DNA of 50,282 nt from Paracoccus ravus (GCF_004522175.1 NZ_SDEB01000027.1:1-50282), one strand, 5' to 3'; shown: positions 26,932 to 34,861, counted from the stretch's first letter. Notes: generated by a model from the letters alone, not told the origin. A program made the numbers and translations.

Positions 26932-29604
26932 TCATTTCGCTTTCCTCCGCTGGGTAAAGGCCCGGCTCATTGCCTTCTGGGCAGCCTCCAACCGCGCGGC
27001 CTCGATCAGGGCCCGCTCGGCAAAGAGGTCATGCACGGTCGGGTTCACGTCCCAAGCCACCGAGTCCGATCTCACCGCCTCGGATTTGGCGATCCAGCCG
27101 AACCGCGCGAGGTTATCCATGACCGCCTCGGCGGTCTTGCTATCCACCTTGCGCAAGGCCCTGATCGAGGTTGAGAGACCACGCATGGTGACGCGCTCTA
27201 GGCGCTTGGTCAGGATATGGGCGGCAACCGCCTCCATCAGGTCGGAATTGCCTGACAGGTCCAGAGTGCCGCCATAGAAAGCCAATGCCTGCGGCAGGAT
27301 GAATTGGCGCATGAAGTCGGCCACGCGCTCTGCCGTCCTGCCGGTGATGGTGGTCGGCAGGTTTACCGGACGGCGCTTGTTCTGAATATATTCCGCGCAA
27401 TGCCAGATCACGCATAGCCGGGCGAATAGGCCATCATACTTGCCGATATGCGAGGCCAGCTTGGGGCTGATTTGCTCCAGCGCCTGGAATTCCGCATGCT
27501 CCTTGGCGACGGCGTGCCGGATCGCCTGTGCCCTGTCATCAAAGCGCAGCGCCTCCACATCTTCCGGCATCTCGATATGAAACAGGCAGGCGACGGCCTC
27601 GTGATAGGCTTCCGATTCAGTCCCGGCTGGAATGTCCTGATCGTCGCCTGCCGGGGCCATCAGGACCGGCAACATGCGCTGGATAAGCCCATCATCCACC
27701 GACTCTGCCGTCAGCTTGCGGATAGGCTCAGGCTGGACCGCGCCAAGCATGGACGCGCTCAGGTTCGAGATATGCACCGAACCGCGCTTGATACGCTCCA
27801 CCGCATAGCTTCCGCCATCATAGGTTTGCAGCCAATATCCTCGGTCGCCTCCCTTTCCGCCTCGGTATCGGTCCATATCGCCCAGAAACTTGGTCATTTC
27901 GTGCTGGATCAGGATCACCCCGTTAGGCGATCCGGCGAAGATTTCATGCGTGGCCTCTACCGTGGCGTCATTGAGGATTAGGCGCGTCTTGCGCGGTTCC
28001 GGGGTTCGGGCCTTGTCCTCCTTATCCAGCGCGTCCCATGCTCTCCATTCCGCGTTGTTGTGGCGGATCGCGTTTTCATTGAGCGAGACCAGCGGGCGAA
28101 TGACGGTATTGATCACCGGGCTTTTCCGCGCGCTTGGCGGCCCGACCAGCAGCACCCAGATACGCGCGGATTCCGTCCAGTTGTCGTGGCGCTTCACCTT
28201 AACGCAAACCGAGTCAGGGATCGCGGCGGCGCTTGCTGCCAAGGCCGCCATAGCGAATGCGCCCGCCTCCACGCCCTTCATCTCACCCTGCGCGCGGGCA
28301 TAGTCCTCGATCACCTGCGGCAGCAATCCGCGCGGCAATTCCGGCGGCTCGAAATTGCCCCAGAGGTCCACGGGATCAGAGGGGAACCGCTCATCTCGCG
28401 CAGCTTGGGCCCCTGCATCCTCGCGCATCACCTCCAGCATCAGGCGGCCATCCTTTCCCATGTACTGCCACCGGCAGCCCAGCATGATCTGGATTTCGCG
28501 CGCCTCATGCTCGGTCATCTCCACAGGATCGGCAAAGATTGTGCCCGGCAAGGTCCAAGGCCCGACTCCAATGTCCTCGGGGTCGAAGTCCTCCGCCTCG
28601 ATCACGGTATCCCGCGCCTGTTGCTCCAGTTTCTCGCGCGCGGCTTTGAAACTGATCACCACCGCCTTAACCTGTGCCCGTTTCTCGTCGCTGATGCTTT
28701 CGGCGCGGTATCCACCTCGCTCCACCACCCAAGCGAAAGCCCTCTCAACTGAGGTCGCGCGGGCGGTCCAGCGTTCCGGTTCCTCGATCCGTGCCCGGCT
28801 CTGGTCAAAGGCCCCTTGCACCAGTTGCCGGGCCTCATCCAGCGGCATCAGGCGGGCCGCCCGCACCGCTGCGGCCATGATGGCAGGATGTAGCGCAGCC
28901 CCGCTCACAACGTCCTCCAGCGCCACCTCCAGCCCTTCTGCGCCCCTCGGGTATCCGTCGCCCCTTTCGCCCGGCGTCCATTGCCGCACCCCGGCTACGC
29001 GCCACCTCTCGCGCAGGGCCTCGGCAACCTCCAAGGGGATTTCCCCGATGGGCCGAACCGCACCCGCGCCGGTCAATGTCAGGAATTTTTTGGCCTTGGT
29101 GCCGTAGACGCCAAAGGAACCGCGCTCCAAGCCATTGCTGATTTCCTCGAAACAGGCGGGCGGGTTCTCGATCAGGACGCGATAGCCTTGGCCTGATGGC
29201 GACATCTCGGCATAGCTGCATTGGGTCGCGGGCAATGCCCAGCCCATCAGCTTGCCGGTCGTCAGCACCACATCGTCAAAGTCCAGACCGGCCAACCCTA
29301 GCCGCTTGGGCAGGCAGCCCAAGCCCCGCTCCATGCCGCGTTTGGCAAGTTTCCTGATCGCGGCCTCGGCCTCATCCAGCGTCAGCACCGCGCGGGCCTC
29401 CGCGCTATTCGGCCTTTCCGGTTCCCCGCTTTCCGGGTTGATCGGCTGCTTGTCGAATTTCGGGGTGCCGGGCCTCGGCACCAGCTTCCACAATAGGAAG
29501 GCGCGCAGCTTGGCGCGTTCACCTAGAACCGCGCGCAGCACCTCGAAATTCGGGGTGATGATGATCTTGCCGGAATTGGTGGGTTGTTCGGGGATAGTCA
29601 GCAT
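26932..29604 (-). CDS. Primase-like / DUF3987 replication protein
   Basis: 890 aa. The N-terminal about 200 residues resemble archaeo-eukaryotic-type primases of phages and plasmids: acidic LAGLDFDDVV (about 108-110), MSPSGQGYRVLIE, and GVYGTKAKKFLTLTG. The middle is helical. The C-terminal half is a DUF3987 ATPase with Walker A GPPSARKS (488-495), GVILIQHEMTKFLGDMDRY and SASMLGAVQPE. Such fusions occur in integrative elements and prophages and are expected to prime and unwind DNA at the element's origin. The ATG has AAGG about 8 nt upstream. An ATGA at the stop begins a small open frame that I regard as doubtful. Confidence 0.85.
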   Translation of the reverse strand: MLTIPEQPTNSGKIIITPNFEVLRAVLGERAKLRAFLLWKLVPRPGTPKFDKQPINPESGEPERPNSAEARAVLTLDEAEAAIRKLAKRGMERGLGCLPKRLGLAGLDFDDVVLTTGKLMGWALPATQCSYAEMSPSGQGYRVLIENPPACFEEISNGLERGSFGVYGTKAKKFLTLTGAGAVRPIGEIPLEVAEALRERWRVAGVRQWTPGERGDGYPRGAEGLEVALEDVVSGAALHPAIMAAAVRAARLMPLDEARQLVQGAFDQSRARIEEPERWTARATSVERAFAWVVERGGYRAESISDEKRAQVKAVVISFKAAREKLEQQARDTVIEAEDFDPEDIGVGPWTLPGTIFADPVEMTEHEAREIQIMLGCRWQYMGKDGRLMLEVMREDAGAQAARDERFPSDPVDLWGNFEPPELPRGLLPQVIEDYARAQGEMKGVEAGAFAMAALAASAAAIPDSVCVKVKRHDNWTESARIWVLLVGPPSARKSPVINTVIRPLVSLNENAIRHNNAEWRAWDALDKEDKARTPEPRKTRLILNDATVEATHEIFAGSPNGVILIQHEMTKFLGDMDRYRGGKGGDRGYWLQTYDGGSYAVERIKRGSVHISNLSASMLGAVQPEPIRKLTAESVDDGLIQRMLPVLMAPAGDDQDIPAGTESEAYHEAVACLFHIEMPEDVEALRFDDRAQAIRHAVAKEHAEFQALEQISPKLASHIGKYDGLFARLCVIWHCAEYIQNKRRPVNLPTTITGRTAERVADFMRQFILPQALAFYGGTLDLSGNSDLMEAVAAHILTKRLERVTMRGLSTSIRALRKVDSKTAEAVMDNLARFGWIAKSEAVRSDSVAWDVNPTVHDLFAERALIEAARLEAAQKAMSRAFTQRRKAK

Positions 29605-29829
29605 TGGCGTAGCCTTTTGCGCAGAGTTGTTGCGTTGAAGGCCGGAACCGCGCTAAAATCTTCCTGTCCTCGGGAATTCAGCTTTTCGCAGTTCCGACCT
29701 AGTGCGGCCCTCGGTTTTCCGGGGGCCGTTCCTGTTTCAGGGTTCGGTTCGTTCGGTTGCTCGGGGCTTGTCAGGTTGATTTCGCAGGACCGCTGCGCCG
29801 GGGGTGCCAGCCCCGGATCGGTCGTCAGA

Positions 29830-30207
29830 TCAGATCACCCCTTTCATCGAAGGCCATTCCAGCAACGGCCAAAATCCGATGTTCAGGATTGCAATCCCGC
29901 CATATCCAGCCCGCAACCAGATAGGTGCAGCCTTACGCGCAATGCGAAGTGCGGTTGTGCAGAATTCCTCGTCGGGTTCCCCGCGCCCGATGATGATGTT
30001 CAACGCATCATCTTCGATGAAGAAGTCCTGTATATCTGCGCGGTCCTCCGCATTGAGCCGAAGCCAGATGCGCCCGATGATGCCGGCCAGATGCGCTTTC
30101 CTGATGGGATCATCTTCAAAATTGCATATGGTTCTGATCATACGCGCGGTGCTTTCGCGCAGATGCTCGGGCACAAGGATGCCGTTGACGCGCATTTCCT
30201 CGGTCAT
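29830..30207 (-). CDS. Hypothetical element protein, 125 aa
   Basis: 125-aa protein (MTEEMRVNGILVPEHLRESTARMI; central LAGIIGRIWLRLNAEDRADIQDFFIEDD; a hydrophobic C-terminal segment IWLRAGYGGIAILNIGFWPLLEW that could touch a membrane). A strong GGAGG lies 5 nt before the ATG. It follows the DUF3102-like gene by 15 nt if that gene's frameshift is corrected, so both belong to one operon. Function unknown. Confidence 0.7.
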   Translation of the reverse strand: MTEEMRVNGILVPEHLRESTARMIRTICNFEDDPIRKAHLAGIIGRIWLRLNAEDRADIQDFFIEDDALNIIIGRGEPDEEFCTTALRIARKAAPIWLRAGYGGIAILNIGFWPLLEWPSMKGVI

Positions 30208-30222
30208 GGTTCCTCCGTTGGT

Positions 30223-31052
30223 TCAGATCGCGCGCCGCGCGGCGATTGTTTGCGGTTCGGCGTCCACTCGATCAGGATTTGCCTTGAGGGCGTCCAGTTC
30301 CTCGGTCAGGCGTTCGAGTTTCTTGCGCAAACCGTCCCGTTCACGCTCCAGCTTGAGATATTTTTCTCGGTGTAGAGAGTGGTCAGCCTCTTGTTCTCAT
30401 CGCGCAGGATCGAGTTTTCATCCCAGAGCATCCCATGTGCGTTCCGCAGTCTCGTGTTCTCATCCACCAGTCTCGCGTTCTCATCCCGCAGCGCCTCCAG
30501 TTCGCCTGCTGGGGCTGTCTGGGGCATCTCGGCGGGTTCGGGCGCGCTCTCGATGATCACGGCATCCTCGATCACCTGCGCGGCCTTCGCAGCAGGTGCT
30601 GGGGCTGGGTCAGTCTTGGTCTGGAGGGTCACCAGCCTGCGCGCGTCCGAGGCGGTCATGCTGCCCCCGCCTTGAACAAATTCGATGACCTCGGCGCGAG
30701 TTTCTTCGGGTGCCAGCGCGAGGCTGTAACCATTCGTCAAGCCGATGCGCGCCACCTCGGCAATGGACAGATGCCCGAAGGCTTCATAAAGGGTGCGATA
30801 GCGATGCGCGGCTTTCGTGTTAAGGGTGTCGGACATAATGTCCGAGACCCACCGGCCAAAGCGGGCATCGGGGTTGTCGCCCTTGATGCCGCAATCCGGT
30901 GACTCGCAGATTGCCCGGCCTGCCGAAAGGATCGCCCCGGCTTGGAGGGCGTAGCGAATGCGCTCTTGGGCGTGGACGCCAGTTGCTTCGCGTAGCATCC
31001 CGGCCAGTTCCGTCAGGTCTTTGCCTTTGGGGCGTCGGATGACGTTATTCAT
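30223..31052 (-). pseudogene. DUF3102-like coiled-coil protein, frameshifted
   Basis: The N-terminal part (AGAILSAGRAIC, FGRWVSDIMSDTLNTKAAHRYRTLYEAF) resembles DUF3102 proteins. A leucine-zipper-like coiled coil (LEALRDENARLVDENTRLRN onwards) follows. At the run of five T at 30361-30365 the frame breaks. In the original frame it ends after about 22 poor residues, whereas the -1 frame continues the coiled coil (YLKLERERDGLRKKLERL, then TEELDALKANPDRV) to a stop at 30223, 15 nt before the next ATG. This is probably a 1-nt deletion or a homopolymer sequencing error. The start at 31052 has GGAGGGG upstream. Confidence 0.72.
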
Positions 31053-31156
31053 TTTAATCCCCTCCACCGGCATATTCCGGCATCCTTCAATTTAAGCTGG
31101 ACGGGAAAAAGGAACCGACCTAGATTCCTATTAGCCGTCCAGCAAACGGCCCTTTA

Positions 31157-31188
31157 GAAAGCCGCCCTTTGCCAGAGGGGCGGCTTTC
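31157..31188 (-). terminator. Strong leader hairpin, possible attenuator
   Basis: 11-bp arms GAAAGCCGCCC / GGGCGGCTTTC with a 10-nt loop, about 105 nt upstream of the DUF3102-like gene. On the minus strand it is followed by TAAAGG, not a long T-run, so attenuation or mRNA protection is as likely as plain termination. Confidence 0.45.
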
Positions 31189-31284
31189 GTAATTCACGGT
31201 ATGGTGCGCCGGTTTATCGAGTCAAGCTGAGTCTAGGCATACCATTGCATACCGTAGATAGGCCCATCATCCTCAATATAGAGA

Positions 31285-31450
31285 AACCGTAATACGGTTC
31301 TATACCAGACACTTACCGTATTACGGTGCGAACCTCCGCAGGTTTACCAGTCCCGGTAAACCCTGTAACCATACAAACCATACATTCTGTTACCCTACAG
31401 GATTTCAATTCCGTATTACGGCTGGTTTATTTAGGGCTGACCGTAATACG
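31285..31450. promoter_or_regulatory. Four CCGTA-N-TACGG palindromes
   Basis: AACCGTAATACGGTT (31285-31299), ACCGTATTACGGT (31315-31327), CCGTATTACGG (31411-31421) and CGTAATACG (31442-31450). The first has perfect 7-bp arms. A TATATT on the minus strand lies 17 bp from a weak -35, with the first palindrome in the spacer, suggesting repressor control of the leftward operon. Confidence 0.65.
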
Positions 31451-31453
31451 AAA

Positions 31454-31480
31454 AGGACCGCGCCGGAATAGCGCGGTCCT
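31454..31480 (-). terminator. Rho-independent terminator
   Basis: Perfect 10-bp arms AGGACCGCGC / GCGCGGTCCT around a 7-nt loop, followed on the minus strand by TTTTCG (bases overlapping the stem end). It lies downstream of the initiator and amber-interrupted gene, so it should end that transcript. Confidence 0.65.
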
Positions 31481-31601
31481 GTAGGATAATGGAAAGGCTT
31501 GACGTGCTATTCAGATCGGGTAATCTGGCTGGGCATCCAAAATGCGCGATGGCGGGTCGGAGTGAAGCGTTAGCCACTCCGGCCCGTTAGCGTTTTGGGG
31601 G

Positions 31602-32108
31602 TCAGGGCTTTCCGGTGGCCTGATAGGTCAGCCAATCCAGCTTGGTAAAGCCGTTGATCGAAGGACCGACGATGCTGCCCTTCGTGGCGTCCGTCCAAAC
31701 GTCATCCCGGCAGATCGCGCGAGACTGCATCGGCACCCCGAAAGAGTTCTGCGCGGTATAGGTGAGGATCGACTCCTGCATGGCCGGGGCCATTTGGTGA
31801 AATTTGCGCGTGATCTCGTCAGACTTGCGGGCATCCTCGCCACCCATCGAAAGCCGTTCCTCGTCGCCAGCCTTCCTGTCGGGCACAAGGTCATAGTTCC
31901 GGTATTGGTCAAAGGTGCTGTCGAATACGCGCGGGGCGCTGGCCTCGATCCGGCGATAGGATGCCGGGGCTTTAAGGCGATCTTTCAGGACGCCCTCACA
32001 GGCCGTCAGAAAGGCTTCCTAGGGGGTTGGGCTGGCATAGGCCCAGAAAGCGGCTCCAGCGGCCACAGCAGCGGCTCCGAGGGTCAGGGCGAGGGTCTTG
32101 GTATTCAT
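31602..32108 (-). pseudogene. Small signal-anchored protein interrupted by amber codon
   Basis: A continuous 168-codon frame starts at the ATG at 32108, which overlaps the initiator stop by ATGA. It encodes a hydrophobic N-terminal signal (MNTKTLALTLGAAAVAAGAA, then FWAYASPTP). Codon 30 is TAG (32019-32021), then the frame continues with clean coding sequence (EAFLTACEGVLKDRLKAPAS, ending TKLDWLTYQATGKP). One C-to-T change from CAG would explain it. As it stands, only a 29-aa peptide or an internal start product (from 31886) would be made unless the amber is suppressed. Confidence 0.72.
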
Positions 32109-32716
32109 TCGGTGGTTTCCTTTTCGGGGTGGTCGGTGGTTTCGGGTGCCGGGTCGCTGGGCCGTGGGCCTGCCCCCGGTTTTCTGTGCGAGGTGAGATG
32201 GGCCGTGGCCTTGCCGGTCATCTCGGAAATGAGGCGTTGGCGGGCTGCCATGTCGGGCAGTTCCCGAGGTGCCGGGGGCGCGTCGTCAGAGGCGCTGGCC
32301 CCCGGCTTGGGCGAGGCGTTCGCGCGCCCGCGCTGTCCTTCTTTATATTTCTTTATATTTCCCCCGCAGGATTTGCGGGGGTTTTGCGCAGAATCTGCGG
32401 GGGTTTCGCGCAAACTTTGCGCCTCCGCAGAATCTGCGCCCCCGCAAACTTTGCGGGGGTCACCATGCAGAATGTAGAGGTTCTTGCCGTTTGGCCCCTC
32501 GTTCTTCTTGACGGTGATGTAGCCCTGTTCCTCCAAGGCGATCAGCGCGCCCTGCACGGATCGGTCCTTGTATCCGGTCTTTTCCTTCAACCGTGGCACA
32601 GACGGGTAGCAGGTGGTTCCGTCCTTCTGGCAATGGTTCGCCAAGGCCAGCAAAACAATGCGTTCGCGCGGGTCCAAATCGCTGTCAAAGGCCACCTGTA
32701 TCAGCGCGAAGTTCAT
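32105..32716 (-). CDS. Winged-helix replication initiator (lambda O-like)
   Basis: 203 aa. The N-terminal about 90 residues form a winged helix-turn-helix of the type in phage replication initiators (RERIVLLALANHCQKDGTTC, then LKEKTGYKDRSVQGALIALEEQGYITV). The middle (about residues 86-120) is encoded by an array of five inverted repeats, and the C-terminal part is disordered and Pro/Glu-rich. The likely role is to bind the repeats inside its own gene and recruit the element's primase/helicase, by analogy with lambda O. The CGTAATACG palindrome about 20 nt upstream overlaps a possible -10 (TAATAC). The stop overlaps the next start. Confidence 0.75.
   Translation of the reverse strand: MNFALIQVAFDSDLDPRERIVLLALANHCQKDGTTCYPSVPRLKEKTGYKDRSVQGALIALEEQGYITVKKNEGPNGKNLYILHGDPRKVCGGADSAEAQSLRETPADSAQNPRKSCGGNIKKYKEGQRGRANASPKPGASASDDAPPAPRELPDMAARQRLISEMTGKATAHLTSHRKPGAGPRPSDPAPETTDHPEKETTE
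32341..32459. other. Putative replication origin: five iterons plus AT-rich repeat
   Basis: Five inverted repeats share CGCA-N5-TGCG, centred at 32371, 32393, 32415, 32432 and 32449 (spacing 22, 22, 17, 17 bp). The outer two have longer arms (CCCCCGCA..TGCGGGGG; CCCCCGCAAA..TTTGCGGGGG). Adjoining them is a tandem AT-rich 10-mer, CTTTATATTT twice (32341-32360), a likely unwinding element. Iterons precede the AT-rich part in the direction of the initiator gene, the same order as lambda ori inside O. Confidence 0.75.
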
Positions 32717-32734
32717 AGGCGCGGTCCCTGCGTT

Positions 32735-32826
32735 CGTATTACGGCGGGCACCGGGCCAACCTGATTCGTGGTCAAATTACCATCATTTGAATCCCTATTG
32801 GAGTCATGTGATTCCATAGTAATACG
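32735..32826. promoter_or_regulatory. Divergent promoter region with two palindrome copies
   Basis: CGTATTACG at 32735-32743 lies just upstream of the initiator. GTAATACG at 32819-32826 contains TAATAC, 16 bp from TTGGAG (32798-32803), a plausible promoter for the rightward XRE gene. Placement of the motif over both -10 regions suggests a regulator-controlled divergent switch. Confidence 0.5.
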
Positions 32827-32898
32827 ATAGGCCATAATTCCCTTGGCCTGCCGGGGGTTTTTGTGCATAAAACAAGGCGAATTGAGAGGAATTGCGCC

Positions 32899-33135
32899 TT
32901 GATCACCGGCCCCCAAATTCGTGCCGCCCGTGGCCTTCTGCGCTGGTCGCTGGAACAACTCGCCAGCGAAACCGGCCTGTCCCGTAATGCTTTGCAAAAG
33001 ATCGAAGCGGCAAACGGCATCCCGCCCGGTCGGGCGGTCACGATTGCCACCATTGAGGCGACAATCAAACGCGCGGGCATCGTCATCATTGAGGCCGATG
33101 CCGAAGGCGGATCGGGCGTCAGGTTCCAGAAATGA
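32899..33135 (+). CDS. XRE-family helix-turn-helix regulator
   Basis: 78-aa single-domain Cro/CI-type regulator: GPQIRAARGLLRWSLEQLAS, then ETGLSRNALQKIEAANG forms the HTH. The frame is open to 32863, but the TTG at 32899 has AGAGGA at about 8 nt and starts the domain correctly. It is the only rightward gene in the control region, and with the divergent initiator it resembles a phage immunity switch. The CGTAATACG palindromes are candidate binding sites, an inference from position. Confidence 0.8.
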   Translation: MITGPQIRAARGLLRWSLEQLASETGLSRNALQKIEAANGIPPGRAVTIATIEATIKRAGIVIIEADAEGGSGVRFQK

Positions 33136-33161
33136 GGAAAGGCAGCGCATTGCGCTGCCCT

Positions 33162-33380
33162 CTATTCCTGCCGCACTCGGCGGGTCTTGCTGTCGGCATA
33201 GGCGCGCAGGTCGGACAACCTCCAGTTCGTCAAACCGGCAGAAATTTTCACGCAAGGGAAGTGCCCGGCTTGGTGCAGGCGGTAAAGGGTCTGGCGGCTC
33301 ACGTTAAGGTAAGCGCAGGCTTTAGGGGTCGTCAGCAGGCGGTCAGAGGGCAGCGCGGCCCCGGTGTCGTCGTCGTGCAT
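33162..33380 (-). CDS. AlpA-like excisionase/regulator
   Basis: 72-aa MerR/HTH_17-type small DNA-binding protein (LLTTPKACAYLNVSRQTLYRLH, then CVKISAGLTNWRLSDLRAY). AlpA-like proteins next to P4-type integrases act as excisionases or integrase activators. The start could also be five codons upstream (33395). Located between the XRE regulator and the integrase. Confidence 0.8.
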   Translation of the reverse strand: MHDDDTGAALPSDRLLTTPKACAYLNVSRQTLYRLHQAGHFPCVKISAGLTNWRLSDLRAYADSKTRRVRQE

Positions 33381-33537
33381 GGTGCATCTCGGCATACAGG
33401 TCAGGCGGGCTTCCCTGCCCGCGTTGAGGGACCATGTATGCCGCGCTCGGCTGGCGGCTGGTCAGGCGGCCTTTTCAAACTCGGGACCGTGGCCCCGTTC
33501 CGAGTGCAGCCAGCCTAGCCGGTCCAATCCTAGCCAA

Positions 33538-34716
33538 TCAAGCCCGTTGTTCCTCATCGCCCAGCAGGAAGGCCGCCCATGCTTCCAAGAGGGGGCGGCG
33601 CTGGTCTAGCAGATCGGTGCTACGCAAATAGGCGGATTCCACGGCGGTTTTCGCAAGGCTATGGGCAATGGACAGTTCCGCCAGATCGCGCGACCAGCCG
33701 TTCTGGGCGCACCATTCTCGAAAGGTGCTGCGCCAACCGTGGCAGGTTTCCTCCACCCCTATGCGTTCGTGACAGGCGGCCAACGTGTTGTCCGATAGAG
33801 GCTTGCCGCCCGATCCGAAAAAGACCGTCTCGGCCAGCCTCTCGCGCTCCAGCAACTCGCGCATGGGTGCGGTGATCGGCACCCGATGCAGGCGGCCAGC
33901 CTTCATGCGTTCGCCCTGTATGACGATCATGTCAGGCTGCACCTCATCCCAGCGCAGGCCCCGAACCTCACCGGGCCGGAAAGCCCCGAGGATTTGCAGG
34001 GCCAAGGCCGCTGCGCCTTGACCTTCACGTCGGCGCTCCCAGATCATCCCAAAGACCTTGGGCGCATCTGCGACGGCGACGGCGGAAAAGTTCTTCTTAA
34101 CCTGCTTGGTTTTGGGAAGGCCCTGCCGAATCACTCCGGGGCTTGCGGGGTTCGGCCCCGGTTCTCGGTGACCATGCGCCACGGCGTAATCCAGCACCGC
34201 CTCGATGCGCCCCCGCACCCTGCGCGCGGTCTCGCGCTTGGTGGTCCAGATCGGAATCAGACAGGCCAGCACGTCAGCCGTGCTGATCTCGGCCACCGGC
34301 ATCTTGACCAGTTCGGCGGCATGGGTGCCGATTGAATTCCGCCATTGCTGGGCATGTTTTGGGTGCCGCCATCCCGGCGAGTTCACCGTGTAGAATTGAT
34401 CGAATACTTGCCCGAAGGTGATAGCGCGCCCTGCGCCATGCTTGGGCGGCTCGGGTGCCCCCAGCGGGTCCACACCCTGCGCGACCAGTTCGCGCAACTC
34501 GGCTGCCTTACGGCGCGCGACTGCCAAGGGCAGGTCATCGGCATTGCCTAGACCTTTCTCGCGCCTGCGCCCGGTGCCCGGCTGGGAATATCGGAAGGAC
34601 CAGCTTTTGGACCTCGGCTTGATCGTCAAATACAATCCGCCTCCGTCAGCAAATAGGCCCGCCTCGGCGGTCTTGACGATGTTTGACGGCAGCTTGTGAA
34701 TCGCACCACGGGGCAA
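33538..34716 (-). CDS. P4-type tyrosine integrase
   Basis: 392-aa integrase catalysing integration into and excision from the tRNA-Ser 3' end. It has an N-terminal DUF4102 arm-binding domain (GLYLTIKPRSKSWSFRY), a core-binding domain, and a catalytic domain with GAFRPGEVRGLRW (Arg), CHGWRSTFREW (HxxR type), AHSLAKTAVESAYLRS (His and nucleophile Tyr) and the P4-like tail LLDQRRPLLEAWA. I chose the TTG at 34716, since GGAGG is 5 nt upstream and it gives the family start PRGAIHKL; an ATG ten codons earlier is also in frame. The gene appears intact. Confidence 0.93.
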   Translation of the reverse strand: MPRGAIHKLPSNIVKTAEAGLFADGGGLYLTIKPRSKSWSFRYSQPGTGRRREKGLGNADDLPLAVARRKAAELRELVAQGVDPLGAPEPPKHGAGRAITFGQVFDQFYTVNSPGWRHPKHAQQWRNSIGTHAAELVKMPVAEISTADVLACLIPIWTTKRETARRVRGRIEAVLDYAVAHGHREPGPNPASPGVIRQGLPKTKQVKKNFSAVAVADAPKVFGMIWERRREGQGAAALALQILGAFRPGEVRGLRWDEVQPDMIVIQGERMKAGRLHRVPITAPMRELLERERLAETVFFGSGGKPLSDNTLAACHERIGVEETCHGWRSTFREWCAQNGWSRDLAELSIAHSLAKTAVESAYLRSTDLLDQRRPLLEAWAAFLLGDEEQRA

Positions 34717-34846
34717 TGCGTCCTCCGAACCCTTGCACAGACCCACACAAGTAGCGCGACAAGCTGGACGTAATCCAGACAGGATGGACAGGTTTTTACT
34801 GTATTTGCTGGGTTTTTCTACCTATTGGCCCGTATTGGGCAGGTAG

Positions 34847-34861
34847 ATGGCGGACAGTGAG
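34847..34861. repeat. attR, 15-bp direct repeat in tRNA 3' end
   Basis: Identical to 17007-17021. It covers the last 14 nt of tRNA-Ser, including CCA, plus one base, so insertion leaves the tRNA gene intact. Confidence 0.88.

Larger units (their letters stand above)
31074..31601. other. Regulatory intergenic region of the element
   Basis: 528 bp without a gene but dense in structure: four CGTA-N-TACG palindromes (31285-31450), an inverted repeat GGTTTACC-N6-GGTAAACC (31341-31362), a hairpin at 31157-31188 and a terminator-like hairpin at 31454-31480. It probably contains the promoter for the leftward replication operon (31052 down to 26932). Confidence 0.65.
17007..34861. mobile_element. Integrated element at tRNA-Ser(GGA), satellite-like island
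   Basis: A 15-bp direct repeat (ATGGCGGACAGTGAG) occurs at 17007-17021 and at 34847-34861. The right copy is the 3' end of tRNA-Ser, and a P4-type integrase lies just inside it. Between the repeats are an AlpA-like regulator, an XRE regulator, a replication initiator, a primase/helicase, small unknown genes and low-GC cargo. No structural, packaging or conjugation genes were recognised. It is probably a phage satellite or other helper-dependent integrative element. Two of its genes appear inactivated, so it may be starting to decay. Confidence 0.88.

Noticed and set aside
30355..30370. Programmed -1 frameshifting in the DUF3102-like gene
   Set aside because: The local codons GAG AAA AAT do not form an X-XXY-YYZ slippery heptamer, and no downstream pseudoknot is evident; an indel is simpler.
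32361..32459. GC-rich inverted repeats considered as intrinsic terminators
   Set aside because: They lie in the middle of an open coding sequence, are regularly spaced, share a core, and lack T-runs in the direction of transcription.
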